Assembly (NCBI GenBank): GCA_030248135.1
Contig: JASANC010003509.1
Span: 1-64,000 of the forward strand
From: Theristus sp. LFF4_11
Lineage: Eukaryota > Nematoda > Chromadorea > Monhysterida > Xyalidae
Length of the DNA: 64,000 nucleotides
Reading direction: 5' to 3'
Shown here: one piece after another, positions 23,997-34,252 of the stretch
How positions within the stretch are numbered: the first letter of the stretch is position 1
Layout: each line of letters starts with the position of its first letter
Notes under the pieces: model-generated
Told to the model about the DNA's origin: nothing
Databases searched by the model: none
The model's input: the letters and a program-made list of their open reading frames with translations, nothing else
Position numbers and translations under genes: made by a program

Positions 23997-26679
23997 TTCC
24001 AAATCGTGTGTGGAATGGACAAAGAACAAACAGAAAAAAGGAACTCAGAACTTTTTTCACGTGTACAGTAGGGAAGTTGCGTAACCGCACAGACAAAGTT
24101 CGCACAATCTCACCACAAAGACACAACGTTTCGAGCCAAACTGCACTAAAACATAAAGGTAGATCAACTAAGACGGCCCATAAATGAGAGATTCCAGTTT
24201 TCTTTAAACTTCAATATACCAAACGAAACATAGGCGTGTCAAACACACCCGACTACGAAAAGCAAATCTCGATAAAGGCGACGTTTTGTCTTCTCTCACC
24301 TTTACTTCCGTTCCACGCTGTCTGTACACATAAAGGCGGCTTCAAAGATATATTAACAAAAGTGCGCTAAAAATTGCGCCATCACACCACCCCAAAATTT
24401 TCGCAGTCCTCCCATAAGTTTGTGTAGTCGGCGATCGTAAAAACGCCAAAAACAGAGGCAGGCCAAACAAAAATGTCATCGTAACCCAATTTCAGTTTTA
24501 TCATCGGGATAGACGAGCAGCTGTCTGCACAATCGTTTTGCGAGCAAACCATAGCTAAGTTTGATTGGCCGAACTTCAAGATGGGGCGTCCTGATTGGTA
24601 GCTTGCAGATGAGGCGACCAATCAGCGTGTACGTCGTGTTTTAGTCTTTGAACGCGGTCACCACTCGCGCGTGTCTAGTGTTTTTGCGGCAAATTGGCGT
24701 TTGACACATTTTGACCAGAGGGTAGCAGTTACCTGACGTTGCGGCTTGACTTCCAGAAAGCAAAGTCTCGTTTTATACCAGATTGTGTAATATAATAAAT
24801 TATTGGCTTTTGTTAAGTTTTGGTCCACATTTTGCTTACCGCAGCTGTCTTGTCTCGATGAGTGTTTTTAGGGCGGTTAGTTTTGCGCTTGTAAATTGCT
24901 TGCCACGTTTGAAAATGGGTTCAACAGACGCTTCAGTGGAATGTGAACGGAAGCGGAACATAAGTACATGTACATAAATTGGTTTCAAGATTTATTCATT
25001 GATTATGTTATGCAAATAGCATTGACCCACGATTAAAACCGTGGATTTATTTTGTGTTATTTAACAACTTACATCATAGGACACATCGAAATGTAGAAAA
25101 ATTGGAACGAGCGGTCATGAATGACATGAGGTGCTCTGAAGATTCAAAATTCAAGCCCCATCATTGGGCTGATTCGCTACAGGGTGGACCGTACATGACC
25201 GACCATTCAACATGGAAGTAAATTTAACCAGCCTAGCTTAACAACAACAACTTTGTGATTGCCTTTAAAAAAACATAACGCGTTGGTACCATTCAGACAT
25301 TCTTTTTCAATATTATTTTGTAAACACTGTAGCGAAACTACAAAATCTCTCAGTATATCGGTTGTGAACGTGGTTTTTCGTTCTTCTCCGTCGGCATTTT
25401 TTTAAAGGATCCTATTCAGCAATTTTTACCAATACATGGGGAACACAAACACAAAAATCTACACTAAGCTAAAACTAACCATTTGCTTGACAGCTTATCA
25501 GAAAAATGTTTCAATGATTTCTGGCGTTTTAGATCAGTAAAACTTTTCCGCCAACCTGTGGACCAACAAAATGTGCACCGCCGAGATTTTTCACGTCATT
25601 TTCCCCAAGAATCGTGCACCTTCAAAAGAGAGAACCAAATCTTCTATCCAAAAGATATGGGCGCCAACTTGGCCACCAACTTGGCCATCATCATGGCGTG
25701 CCGATCGGTTCGATCAAATCGCTCAGACTGGCCAAATCAAGCGCAGTCAGGCAGCTATTGCTAGTCGCGTTTAGCATTGTCGAAGGAAAGAATCAAAACG
25801 ATATCTTTCATTTGTGTTTGCTCATTCAACCAAAACACTCCAACCCCGTAATCTGTTGAATTCCATTTTATTTTGCACGTCCGCGTTTTACGCGCGACAA
25901 AAACCGTTTGTGCGACTGATTACAAGATAATAATGACGCAAAACGCCGCCAAATCGTCTTGCGGAAATTTCACGAAACGGAGAGAGAGTTTGCAGTTTGA
26001 AATTGCCGTAAAGTTTGACACGCAGTCCTACCAATACACACCGCCATAATTACGCACATATTTTTTGAATCAAGCACGCTGATTGGCCAACACAATCGAC
26101 AGGAACGACTGATATGGTATGAATCGTTTGAGTCTATTTTTCGGAACGAAAGTGAAAAGAAGATTGATGTGAGATAACGGGGTGGGAGAAGAGAATGAGA
26201 ATGGATGATAATGAAAAACGAGAGAAGATAGTTTTTTGCAGAAATGACAAAACTTCCGTGGACGAGCAAGTTTGCACGCACACGCGATCCGTTATCAGTG
26301 CGCGTTTTTGTGTGAACGCGTGTGAATGAAAACGAAATCATAAAGTGATGCGAACTATAATCGTGCTCATGCAATTGTTCGATTTCGACATTTTATTGAA
26401 ACTTTTCGTTTTAATTTTTTCGGTTTTCAGTGTTTTCGCATTGATGTTGATTTTGCAAAACTTCCAAAAATTTGCTGCTTACGAGTTCAACTTAAAAGCC
26501 GGTTGTTGTTACGTCGCATCGTGTGTTTTTAGAAAAACAAACGTTACCCAAATACGTGAGGGAAAACGGAGAATGGTGGCAAGAAAAACAGGTAATTCTG
26601 CATTGTTACGGCGGTATTGGAGCTGTGGCTAAAAATCTTTAACCTTGATTTTTAGTTTTCTGATGTTGATAAGAACCAT
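23997..26679. other. intergenic DNA upstream of the LDLa gene
   Basis: No coding gene could be supported. A possible 5' UTR intron of the downstream gene runs from a GTAATT donor after agaaaaacag (about 26591) to a tttttag acceptor (about 26655). The open frame at 26345-26632 is hydrophobic at its start but is probably leader sequence. Several CCAATCAG/CTGATTGG octamers occur at 24560-24625 and 26075. Confidence 0.35.
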
Positions 26680-29600
26680 ATGAGTGGAAGAAGTAACAAT
26701 CTGATCACGTCCACGAGCACGGAGTACGGTATTTACCACAATCGGCTTTATGACGAAGCTTACCATGATCACTCACATCTAGGCTGCAAGTCAATGACCG
26801 CGATTATTGGTGTCCTTCTACTAGCGAGCCTGTCTGTTGCACCGGTTGCCGCCTTTCTACTGGAGAATGACATCGAGCCGGACTCGGCGTGCGACAACGC
26901 CGCGTTCCACTGTATGAGTGGGGACCAATGCATAAAAACGATCTACGAATGCGACGGCGTACCGGACTGCCAGGACGCATCTGACGAACTGGAGTGCTGT
27001 ACGTGCTGAAAACGCTGAACACAGTATCCACAGATTTTTTTCTTGCAAAGCGCATGACACCGCTGTGTTAGATATGCAGATGTGGATGCGCAGAATGCTC
27101 TCTCTGTGGAAGAGTGTCTCGATTGTTCAAAACGTTTTCGACGTTTTCTCGCAGTAGTGATTGTTGCCTGCGACTCGGGGACTTGAATTTGAATTTGAAC
27201 TGAATCTTGAGGATGAATGATTTGAGGATGATTTGAGGATGATTTGAGGATGGAGGCTGAATTTGAACTTTGCTGTTATTTACGGTTGCTGCGGTCGTTC
27301 AGCGACGTAGGTTTTTTTCTTTTAAGGACCGACACAGTGTCCGTCAGCCAGCTGGTTGGTTGGTTGGTTGGCTTGTGGTCTGTGGAGCTACAAATTTTAA
27401 ACACAGAACAATTCGCAATATTTTAAAATTTCGCAATTTTCTTCCCAATTAAGTCGGTCAATGCGCCGAGTTCACTTGTCGCAATCGCAAGTGCATCCCG
27501 CGAGCGTCCGTGTGCGACGGCGCGGACACATGCGGCGATGCGTCGGACGAACTGGGCTGCGAAGCGAGTGTTCCGATGAGAGAGGTACAGTCAACAATTT
27601 GTTTTTGTGTTGTTTTGTTGCGGAGTTTAGGCGATGTTGTAGCCAGGGATAACCCAGAGAAGCGTACAGAACGCCATTGAGTAGGGCGCCCATCGAGTTT
27701 TCTCTGTCATTAAGTGCCTATACACCCCTCGGCGGGGCTCGATCGCCCGAGCGCACAGATCGCCTAACGCACTACCAGCAGGCCACGAGGGTTGTAAGGC
27801 TGATGAAGCGTTGTGTTCTTGCGTTAAAGGAATGGGTCATTATTGACTCAGAATCATGTAAACGCGGCTTATCAGTGGGTTACAACAACACAACATTGGA
27901 TTGCTTGAGCAAGTAACAGATTTAGGACTTATGTCGAGTTCGGTTGGGGCAGAAAGTCAAAACGTCGGCTCACGCTAAACTCGTCGTTTTTATTTAGATT
28001 TTGACTTTTTTTGCGGAGACCATGATTCAAATCACCTTCGTGTCCTCTCTTTCTTGCATTTCAGTCGGACCGCCTGAAGCAATACGCTCCAGTGAACAGC
28101 AAAACTCGGCTCGTCTGCCCTCCGGGCTACTTCGGCTGCCCGCATCGCTCTCGGCCGAAGTGCATCCGCGAGCAACTGGTCTGCGACGGTCGTTCCGACT
28201 GTCCGAACGCTCACGACGAGAGAATCTGCGGTCTTGGTCTTGTTTCTGCTTAAGGCGAAAACTCCATTCAGCTTTTTTTGTTCGTACGCACAAACGTCGT
28301 TCGAAATTCTGTGCGCAAACTAATTGTGCTTTACGATAGCACACACGACACGATTTCTACATTGCGCGACCATTTTTTAAGTGTCGTGTCCGTGCGTACG
28401 CACGAAAAACTAAATGCTAAATCGCCCTTTTTAGCAAAAATTTCAGCTGGGAATGACGTTGTGTGTTTTCGCTGCCTTTTCATGAACGCTTCGTGAATGC
28501 ACTTGCAGTCCATGAATGCCCGGAGTACACGTGCGCCGACGGCCGCTGTTTGGCCGCCGTGAACGTGTGCGACGGCGTGAACAATTGTGGCGATTGGTCG
28601 GACGAACATCCGAACTGTCATTTGCAGCTGTTGAACGCAAATATTAGGTGTGAGCCGTGCGGATTTGCTTTTGGTTTTGTTTGCGGCTTTTATTGGTTGA
28701 TGTGTGGTTGCGCCGCATTCATTGTTACATGTAAATTTGAAAAAATTGAACAATTTGACTTGTCAATTTCATTTTACATACACGTATGTATGACGCACGT
28801 GAGTGGCACATTGAAACGTTCTTCCACAGGGCTTCATTTAAAGGTGCATTCATGAAGCAGCATTTAGTGACCGCGTAGCTATGTTTTAACACAGCTACGC
28901 GTCACTAAATATTGTTTCATGAATGCCGCTTAACGTCATCAACCAGAATCAGCCAACGCAGCCACCATTACCCAAAAAACCGAGACGCTCATACCGTAAC
29001 TTTCAGTCGCACCGTGTCGTATTCGCTGCGAGAGTACCAAGAGCGTCAGGCGTTGTGTCCCAAGAACGAACAATACCTGCACTGTGCGTCCGGCTGCGAA
29101 CGTCAGTGCTACCAGCCGCGTCCGCCGGTCTGCAGTTTCGAGCTGTGTCTGAACGGATGCTTCTGCCTGGACGGTTTCGTCCGCAATCCGAACGGCGAAT
29201 GCGTGCTGCCGTCGCTCTGTCGTACGTGGTTGGGGTTGGGTTTTCTGTTAAAGGGGGATTGAGCAATTAGTGTTTTTTTGTCCGTACGCACGGACACGAC
29301 ACCTAAAAATTAATGGCCACGCGATTTAGAAATCGTGTCGTGTGTGCTGTTACGGACACAATTAGTTTGTGCACAGGATTTAGAACGACGTCTGTGCGTA
29401 CGTACGGACAAAAAAAAACTAAATGGTGTTTTCGCCTTTTGCTACCACATGTATCCTGTTTTCACATGAATAATAATCATGTACAATTCGATGATTCAAA
29501 ATTTCAGCTAACATTTACTAGTTGGTGTATAAACAACCATTTTCTAGCCAAATGCTCGGGCGACCAATTCCAGTGCGCCAACGGACTGTGCATAAATAAC

Positions 29601-30903
29601 ACTCGGGTCAGTCTTGGCTGATTTGAACATAATCATCTTTTAGGTGGGCAAAGCATCTAGTGGAGATCAGTGTAAACTATGCATTGCGGATTAGATTGCA
29701 AAAAAATGTGTTCAATTATGCGCTGGGATCCGCCCACAAAATAGTATGACATTTCAGTTGGATATAAAACAAGACCTCATGAATTCATAAAGACAGTACC
29801 GGTATCAGTATCATTCCACATATTATCAAATTTCTTAGGTTTCGAGACTCAATGCGTGTGAAGCTGGTTTTAAAAATCTTTATCTGAAATTGAAAATAAA
29901 GTCTAAGTGACCCAGCAGCCCTATTTAGGGGACTAAGACCCCTTTGAATTCCCGCGCCGTGCATGAAACTGTTTACCCATCCATGTACGCATTGAGCCTC
30001 GGGACCGAAATAAAAGATATAATGTAACTTCATTCACACAGGTGTGCAACGGTGTCAATGACTGCCAAGATGGTGTGGCCAGCGATGAACGTAACGACTT
30101 GTGCAAGTCGCGTCGTGTTCAGTACGTTTGAATTTGAACGTTCATGATTGGGGCCGGTCAGAACTTCTGGGAATGGTGCGTTAATGCATTTTTTTATCAA
30201 AGAACAATTTCGTCAGTGCGTGGTTGTTGTTTGTACTGGCCTGCGCATTCTAACTTTCGATCTTTCAACAGAATAAAGCGGGAGCGGGACTTTTCAGTTG
30301 CACAACATCATGCAGTCACTTTTCGTGCAGTCATATTGTGGAACGTGCATCATTGCATTCCTGGCGTTTGAACCTGCCGCACGCTGATTGACTGTATCGC
30401 ATCAAGTCGCATCATCGAGCCTCGCATAAAAGCCAATCATTGAACTTTTATGGCCCGTTCATACTGACGTATGCGAATACGACAGGGCACGTCACGTCAC
30501 TTTAGGTCCCGTGTTATTGCATACTGCCGTTCATACAGACATATGCATGTACGGCACGGCATGGCGCGTTAGGTCTTATGTTACTGCATATTTCCGTTCA
30601 TGGAGACGTGTCTTTGACGTACGTCAGCATACATCAGTATGAACGGGCCTTTATTGCAGTTTGGACTGTCTATCCAGCAACTGTCACAATAATTTTCATA
30701 TTCTGTTTGTCCAACCAACCACCGTGTACAGATGCGACCGATCGATGCAGCTGATCGCGTGCGAGACGACGAACCTGTGCGTGCACGCGCTGCGACTGTG
30801 CGACGGCGTGAACGACTGCGCTGATTGGTCGGATGAGACGCCGCAGTTCTGTCGTACGCACAACGTCAATCGACGGCGACTGTTGCGATTTTTGCGGCGA
30901 TGA
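26680..30903 (+). CDS. type II membrane protein with LDL-receptor class A repeats and a TIL domain, eight exons
   Basis: Exons: 26680-26998, 27454-27584, 28065-28230, 28509-28647, 29007-29221, 29548-29606, 30042-30121 and 30732-30903. All phases match, giving about 426 residues. A ~37-residue N-terminal segment precedes one hydrophobic helix ([20 protein letters not shown]), so a signal-anchored cell-surface protein is predicted. Six LDLa modules follow, each with the Ca-binding CDG...CxDxSDE signature: examples are [16 protein letters not shown] and [16 protein letters not shown]. Between the fourth and fifth modules is a ten-cysteine TIL-type module ([14 protein letters not shown] to CVLPSLC). 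The fifth LDLa module is split by an intron and reads [15 protein letters not shown]. The protein ends in a basic [10 protein letters not shown] tail. Such proteins bind ligands or matrix; the partner is unknown. There is no LDLR-type propeller or EGF module in this window. A processed or secreted form is possible if the hydrophobic stretch is cleaved. Confidence 0.85.
27600..27796 (-). mobile_element. tRNA-derived SINE in an LDLa-gene intron
   Basis: Read on the minus strand it has ccctcgtggcctgctggtag, a B box within gggcgatcgagccccgccga, gggcgccctactcaatggcg, gggttatccctggct, and an AAC-rich tail. It lies antisense in the intron between exons 2 and 3. Confidence 0.78.
28240..28445. mobile_element. 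palindromic MITE family 3
   Basis: Ends contain aaggcgaaaac and ttttttgttcgtacgcaca, mirrored by gtgcgtacgcacgaaaaact and aaatcgccctttt. It lies in the LDLa intron between exons 3 and 4; a sister copy is at 29247-29446. Confidence 0.65.
28839..28934. mobile_element. palindromic mini-MITE family 1
   Basis: The left arm is aggtgcattcatgaagcagc, the centre is agctatgttttaacacagct, and the right arm is ttgtttcatgaatgccgctt. It lies in the LDLa intron between exons 4 and 5. Confidence 0.72.
29247..29446. mobile_element. palindromic MITE family 3
   Basis: The left arm has gtttttttgtccgtacgcac and the right arm has gtgcgtacgtacggacaaaa followed by actaaatggtgttttcgcct. It lies in the LDLa intron between exons 5 and 6. 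Confidence 0.65.
29829..30022. mobile_element. palindromic MITE family 4
   Basis: Matches 19003-19218: cgagactcaatgcg on the left, cgcattgagcctcgggaccg and aaataaaagatat on the right, with the internal phrase tttgaattcccgcgccgtgc. It ends about 20 bases before the acceptor of LDLa exon 7. Confidence 0.6.
30448..30656. mobile_element. palindromic MITE family 5
   Basis: Begins ggcccgttcatactgacgta and ends gcatacatcagtatgaacgg, with the internal phrase cactttaggtcccgtgttat shared (inverted) with 16558-16683. It lies in the last LDLa intron. Confidence 0.65.
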
Positions 30904-30937
30904 GAAATAATTGCGATGAAATGTCCTACGTACTATT

Positions 30938-31014
30938 AAGGGGCATTCATGAAGCAGTAGTTAGTGACCACGCAGCCATGCGTCACTAAATACTGCTTCA
31001 TGAATGCGACTTTA
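30938..31014. mobile_element. palindromic mini-MITE family 1 next to the LDLa stop codon
   Basis: The left arm is aggggcattcatgaagcagt and the right arm is actgcttcatgaatgcgact. It starts about 35 bases after the stop codon at 30903, so it is probably in the 3' UTR and would fold as a hairpin in the transcript. Confidence 0.72.
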
Positions 31015-31527
31015 GTTTTTTTAATAGTAGAAAGACGAATAGAAATTTCTTTACTAATGTATGCGTTTTCATGAAATAATCCTGTCTGTGACAGGTTCTG
31101 ATAAACTAGTTGTACATTACATACAAAATGCATCCTTATGACTCATAACTTTTATGTGTATTTTGAAGGTTATAGCGGCTCATTGTAATTTCACCGCGCC
31201 CTATTTCCATCGTATTTATTGTAAATTTAAGTTTCACTTTTAAGTGATTGCTTTTACTGCCCACGCAAGTGTACATTTTGCTCATTGCAAACTAACAATC
31301 AGGTTTCAAGATATGTCATGAATGGCGCCTAAAAACACTAGTCAATCGCGTTGATTGGCTACTGAGCTTTTACATTTGACACATTTTGCATTTTTACACA
31401 TTGAAAACAATGCAATACAGGTGAGAATGGAAGCCATCAGCTGCATCAGGCGGACTTCCGTGTATCTTCACAATTATCCATGAATATCAGTGAGTTCAAA
31501 AATGCAGCCAACTTGTTCACTACCGAA

Positions 31528-33815
31528 TCACTCATGCAAATAGGCCACATTCGAATTGGTAACGTGAATGGTTTGCACTGGCTGGCCGCTCGGCCGGTAG
31601 CGAAATTCCACGTCAGACTCATGTCCATTTTCGCAGTTGTATTTGCGGCTATTCTCGTTGATAAGACCACCACTGAACATTTTGTAGTCCACTTGCGGCA
31701 TGCGCAACGTCAAACCGTAGAACTCGGGCGCAAACGAGAGAATGTAAACGAAGAACATCAACACCAACGCCCATTCGCTGAATGTCGTGATTAGATGACC
31801 GGTGTAGCCCTGAAAATTGGACAGTGACTTTGAGCGTTGCTATAAGCGCGATTTTTATTGTACAGTCGAACTACGGTAACTCTAAAATATAGGGAATCAG
31901 CTGATTGGTTGGGATTACGGTATGCCTGCTTTCTGTGCAGGCATTACTGTGGGGGTGGAGTTTGGTGTGCACAGAAAGCATGCATACCGTAATCCCGACC
32001 AATCAGCTGATTCCCTATAATTTGGAGTTCGACTGTAAATGCGATTGAGCACTTGGCATGCTGGGGTAGATTATTATGATAGAATCTAGCCAATCAGCGT
32101 TTTGAAATACAACAGGGGTGTGAGGGTGACCAAACCGTGGAAACGGTGTGGGATACCGTGTGGTATACCCCAGCTGCAAAATTGAGTTTTACGCGAGCGC
32201 ACACCACATGACGGCAAGTGCCTCATGCCTCTCACGGTGATCCGTGCTACGCGTTGCACAGGGTGTGTGTGTAATGCTATAATACGGCTTGAACGAAAGA
32301 ATTTTTTCTGATTGGCAGCATTATTAAAAAACTACGAGTTAAAAAACTAGTTTGCCGCGCAGCCAATCACCGTATACCAGTGAAATGTTTTTACCGGCAT
32401 ATCAGAAGTCCACCGATTCAAATCGCCGTGGAAGGTCGAATGTTTATTGCTGGCGGTCGGGTCAAGACGCCAACCAAAATGCACTGAAGTCAAATGACAG
32501 TCAAACTGGCGTGTCCAAATCAAAATCACATCAAGTTGGTATTTCCTGATCAATCAATTGTGTCTGATCCGCGGAGATCTTATCAGTCGGAATTTTGAAT
32601 CCAGTGCGGAGCTGTTGAAAATGCAGCCATTCAAAAAAGATTTGCAAGATTTGAAACTTTTATCTTTCTAAATTTGCTCAGTGGTTCCCAGAGCCACTTG
32701 CTCAGCTTCTAGCTCACTTTATTGTGTGTGGCAAGAACTGGATAGCAGTCTGAAATAAAAAACGTACTGAACAAGTAAGACAGGATGCTGAAAGCGCAGA
32801 TCAGCAATCGCACGAACGCGAGATAGAAGTTCGAGCGTTTTCGCAGCATCACGTACGAATAGACGGTTTGCAGCACGCAATAGACGGTGCCAATGGCGAA
32901 ACCGGCGCTGGCCGCAATCACGTGCAGTGTTAGCAGCGAGGTCTCCTGTGTGGTTGAAAATGGTGTTTTTAAACAGAAAAAATGATTTTTTTCAAATTTA
33001 AACCAAAAAATCACCTGAAAATTTCCGACCATGCTGATTGCAAACAGCGCAAACAGCCCAACGGACATAGACAGCACGCTCAATGGATACCAGAGTCGGC
33101 TGACGCTTTGCACGATCGCTTTGTAAAAGGTCACAGTTTGCAAGTGCCGAATGTAGATGCAAAGCGCGACTGAAATGTGTCTTGGGAATAACCTGAGTTA
33201 TTTGGGTCAAATAGAAAGTACATGTGATTTTTTTTTATTGTGAAAACAAAAGGAAACTGAGTTTTTTCTTGATAACGCTCAAAAACCCTTGATGTTGACA
33301 CCCTGTGGTTCCGCAGGCCTTTTACACAAAGCAGACAATGTTTGTTTAACAAACTGGTTGAGTCGTCAGCAAAAATTTCTGCAATTTCTCATGACACGTG
33401 TCCAACAATTCATTGTGAACGTGTTTTCCTTACCGAGTATCACTGTGATCTCGAGCAGTTGACCGAAGATGCACATCTCCGGTGGCAGGGCGCCTCCATC
33501 GCTTAACAATTTTTTTCAATTCCAAAAAGTTTTTTACTCCGTTTAATTCAAATTTTGAAGAATAAAAAACGCTACAACTGCAAAACTGTGGTAACCTGAT
33601 GAACGGCCACACCCAGTCGGTGTGGTTGAGCGCACCACCGATTGAGTAGCTGAAATTTTAATTGAATTAATTAAAAAACCGTTCATTGTCTTCGCGCAAT
33701 TACGTGAAAGTCAAGCGGCATATTTGATGTCGAATGCGACTCACGGAATGAACATCGTTAGTACGCCTGAAATACAGGCGAATACTGGTAGAAGCCAGAT
33801 GAATCGCAGAGCCAT
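31528..33815 (-). CDS. DRAM/Frag1/Sfk1-family six-transmembrane protein, six exons
   Basis: Exons: 33815-33745, 33649-33596, 33501-33434, 33169-33015, 32945-32718 and 31809-31528. All junctions are GT-AG in phase, giving about 285 residues. Start MALRFIWLLPVFACISGVLT leads into TM1. Next comes an extracellular or luminal loop with ALNHTDWVWPFIS and GGALPPEMCIFG, typical of the family's conserved N-terminal pattern. Further helices include SMSVGLFALFAISMVGNFQ, LHVIAASAGFAIGTVYCVLQ and LLICAFSILSYLFSTFFI. The last helix follows GHLITTFSEWALVLMFFVYI, corresponding to the TTxxEW motif of DRAM2. The cytoplasmic tail is hydrophilic. Vertebrate DRAM proteins act at lysosomes and in autophagy; that function is extrapolated. 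It is convergent with the LDLa gene, about 625 bases apart. A possible AATAAA lies near 31208 on the minus strand. Confidence 0.88.
31861..32036. mobile_element. CCAATCAG-type palindromic MITE (family 2), intact
   Basis: The left arm is tagggaatcagctgattggt preceded by tacagtcgaact. The right arm is gaccaatcagctgattccct followed by ggagttcgactgta. The interior also pairs (attacggtatgc with gcataccgtaat). It lies in the DRAM-family intron between exons 5 and 6. Confidence 0.75.
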
Positions 33816-34252
33816 TTGTTTCCTCTTGTACGATTCAACAAAAAAACACCAACGGTGTGTTTTCTTAAATTGAAACAAAATTTCGTAAGTTGAAACGAAT
33901 GTAAAGTATGTACGTGTTGTTGATTGAGCAATGTTACACAAACAGCTGTGACTTTAGAAAAAGCTACTGATAACAGTGGGAATGAGCTAATAAGGCCTCG
34001 GCTGGTTTTCTTTCTGCAAATTGCTTTTTTCACATGTTCAGTGTTCCACACTGATAAACAACTCAATGAACACTAGCCATTGGATGTGTTTTGAAATTTT
34101 ATTGCGAAAAAAATCTTTTTTTTGCAAATGCAATTGCGAAGCCGAGAGATAATTTTCAGACTGTTCATGATCTTCAAAAATCAGCGAAAACTTGGCGCAT
34201 CCGCACATTTTGTGCGTCAGTCAACAGTTCCCAAACCGATGCAACTCCAATA

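Noticed and set aside
26345..26632. A small hydrophobic protein gene upstream of the LDLa gene
   Set aside because: Joining it across the likely intron hits a stop codon in the next exon; 5' leader sequence is a better explanation.
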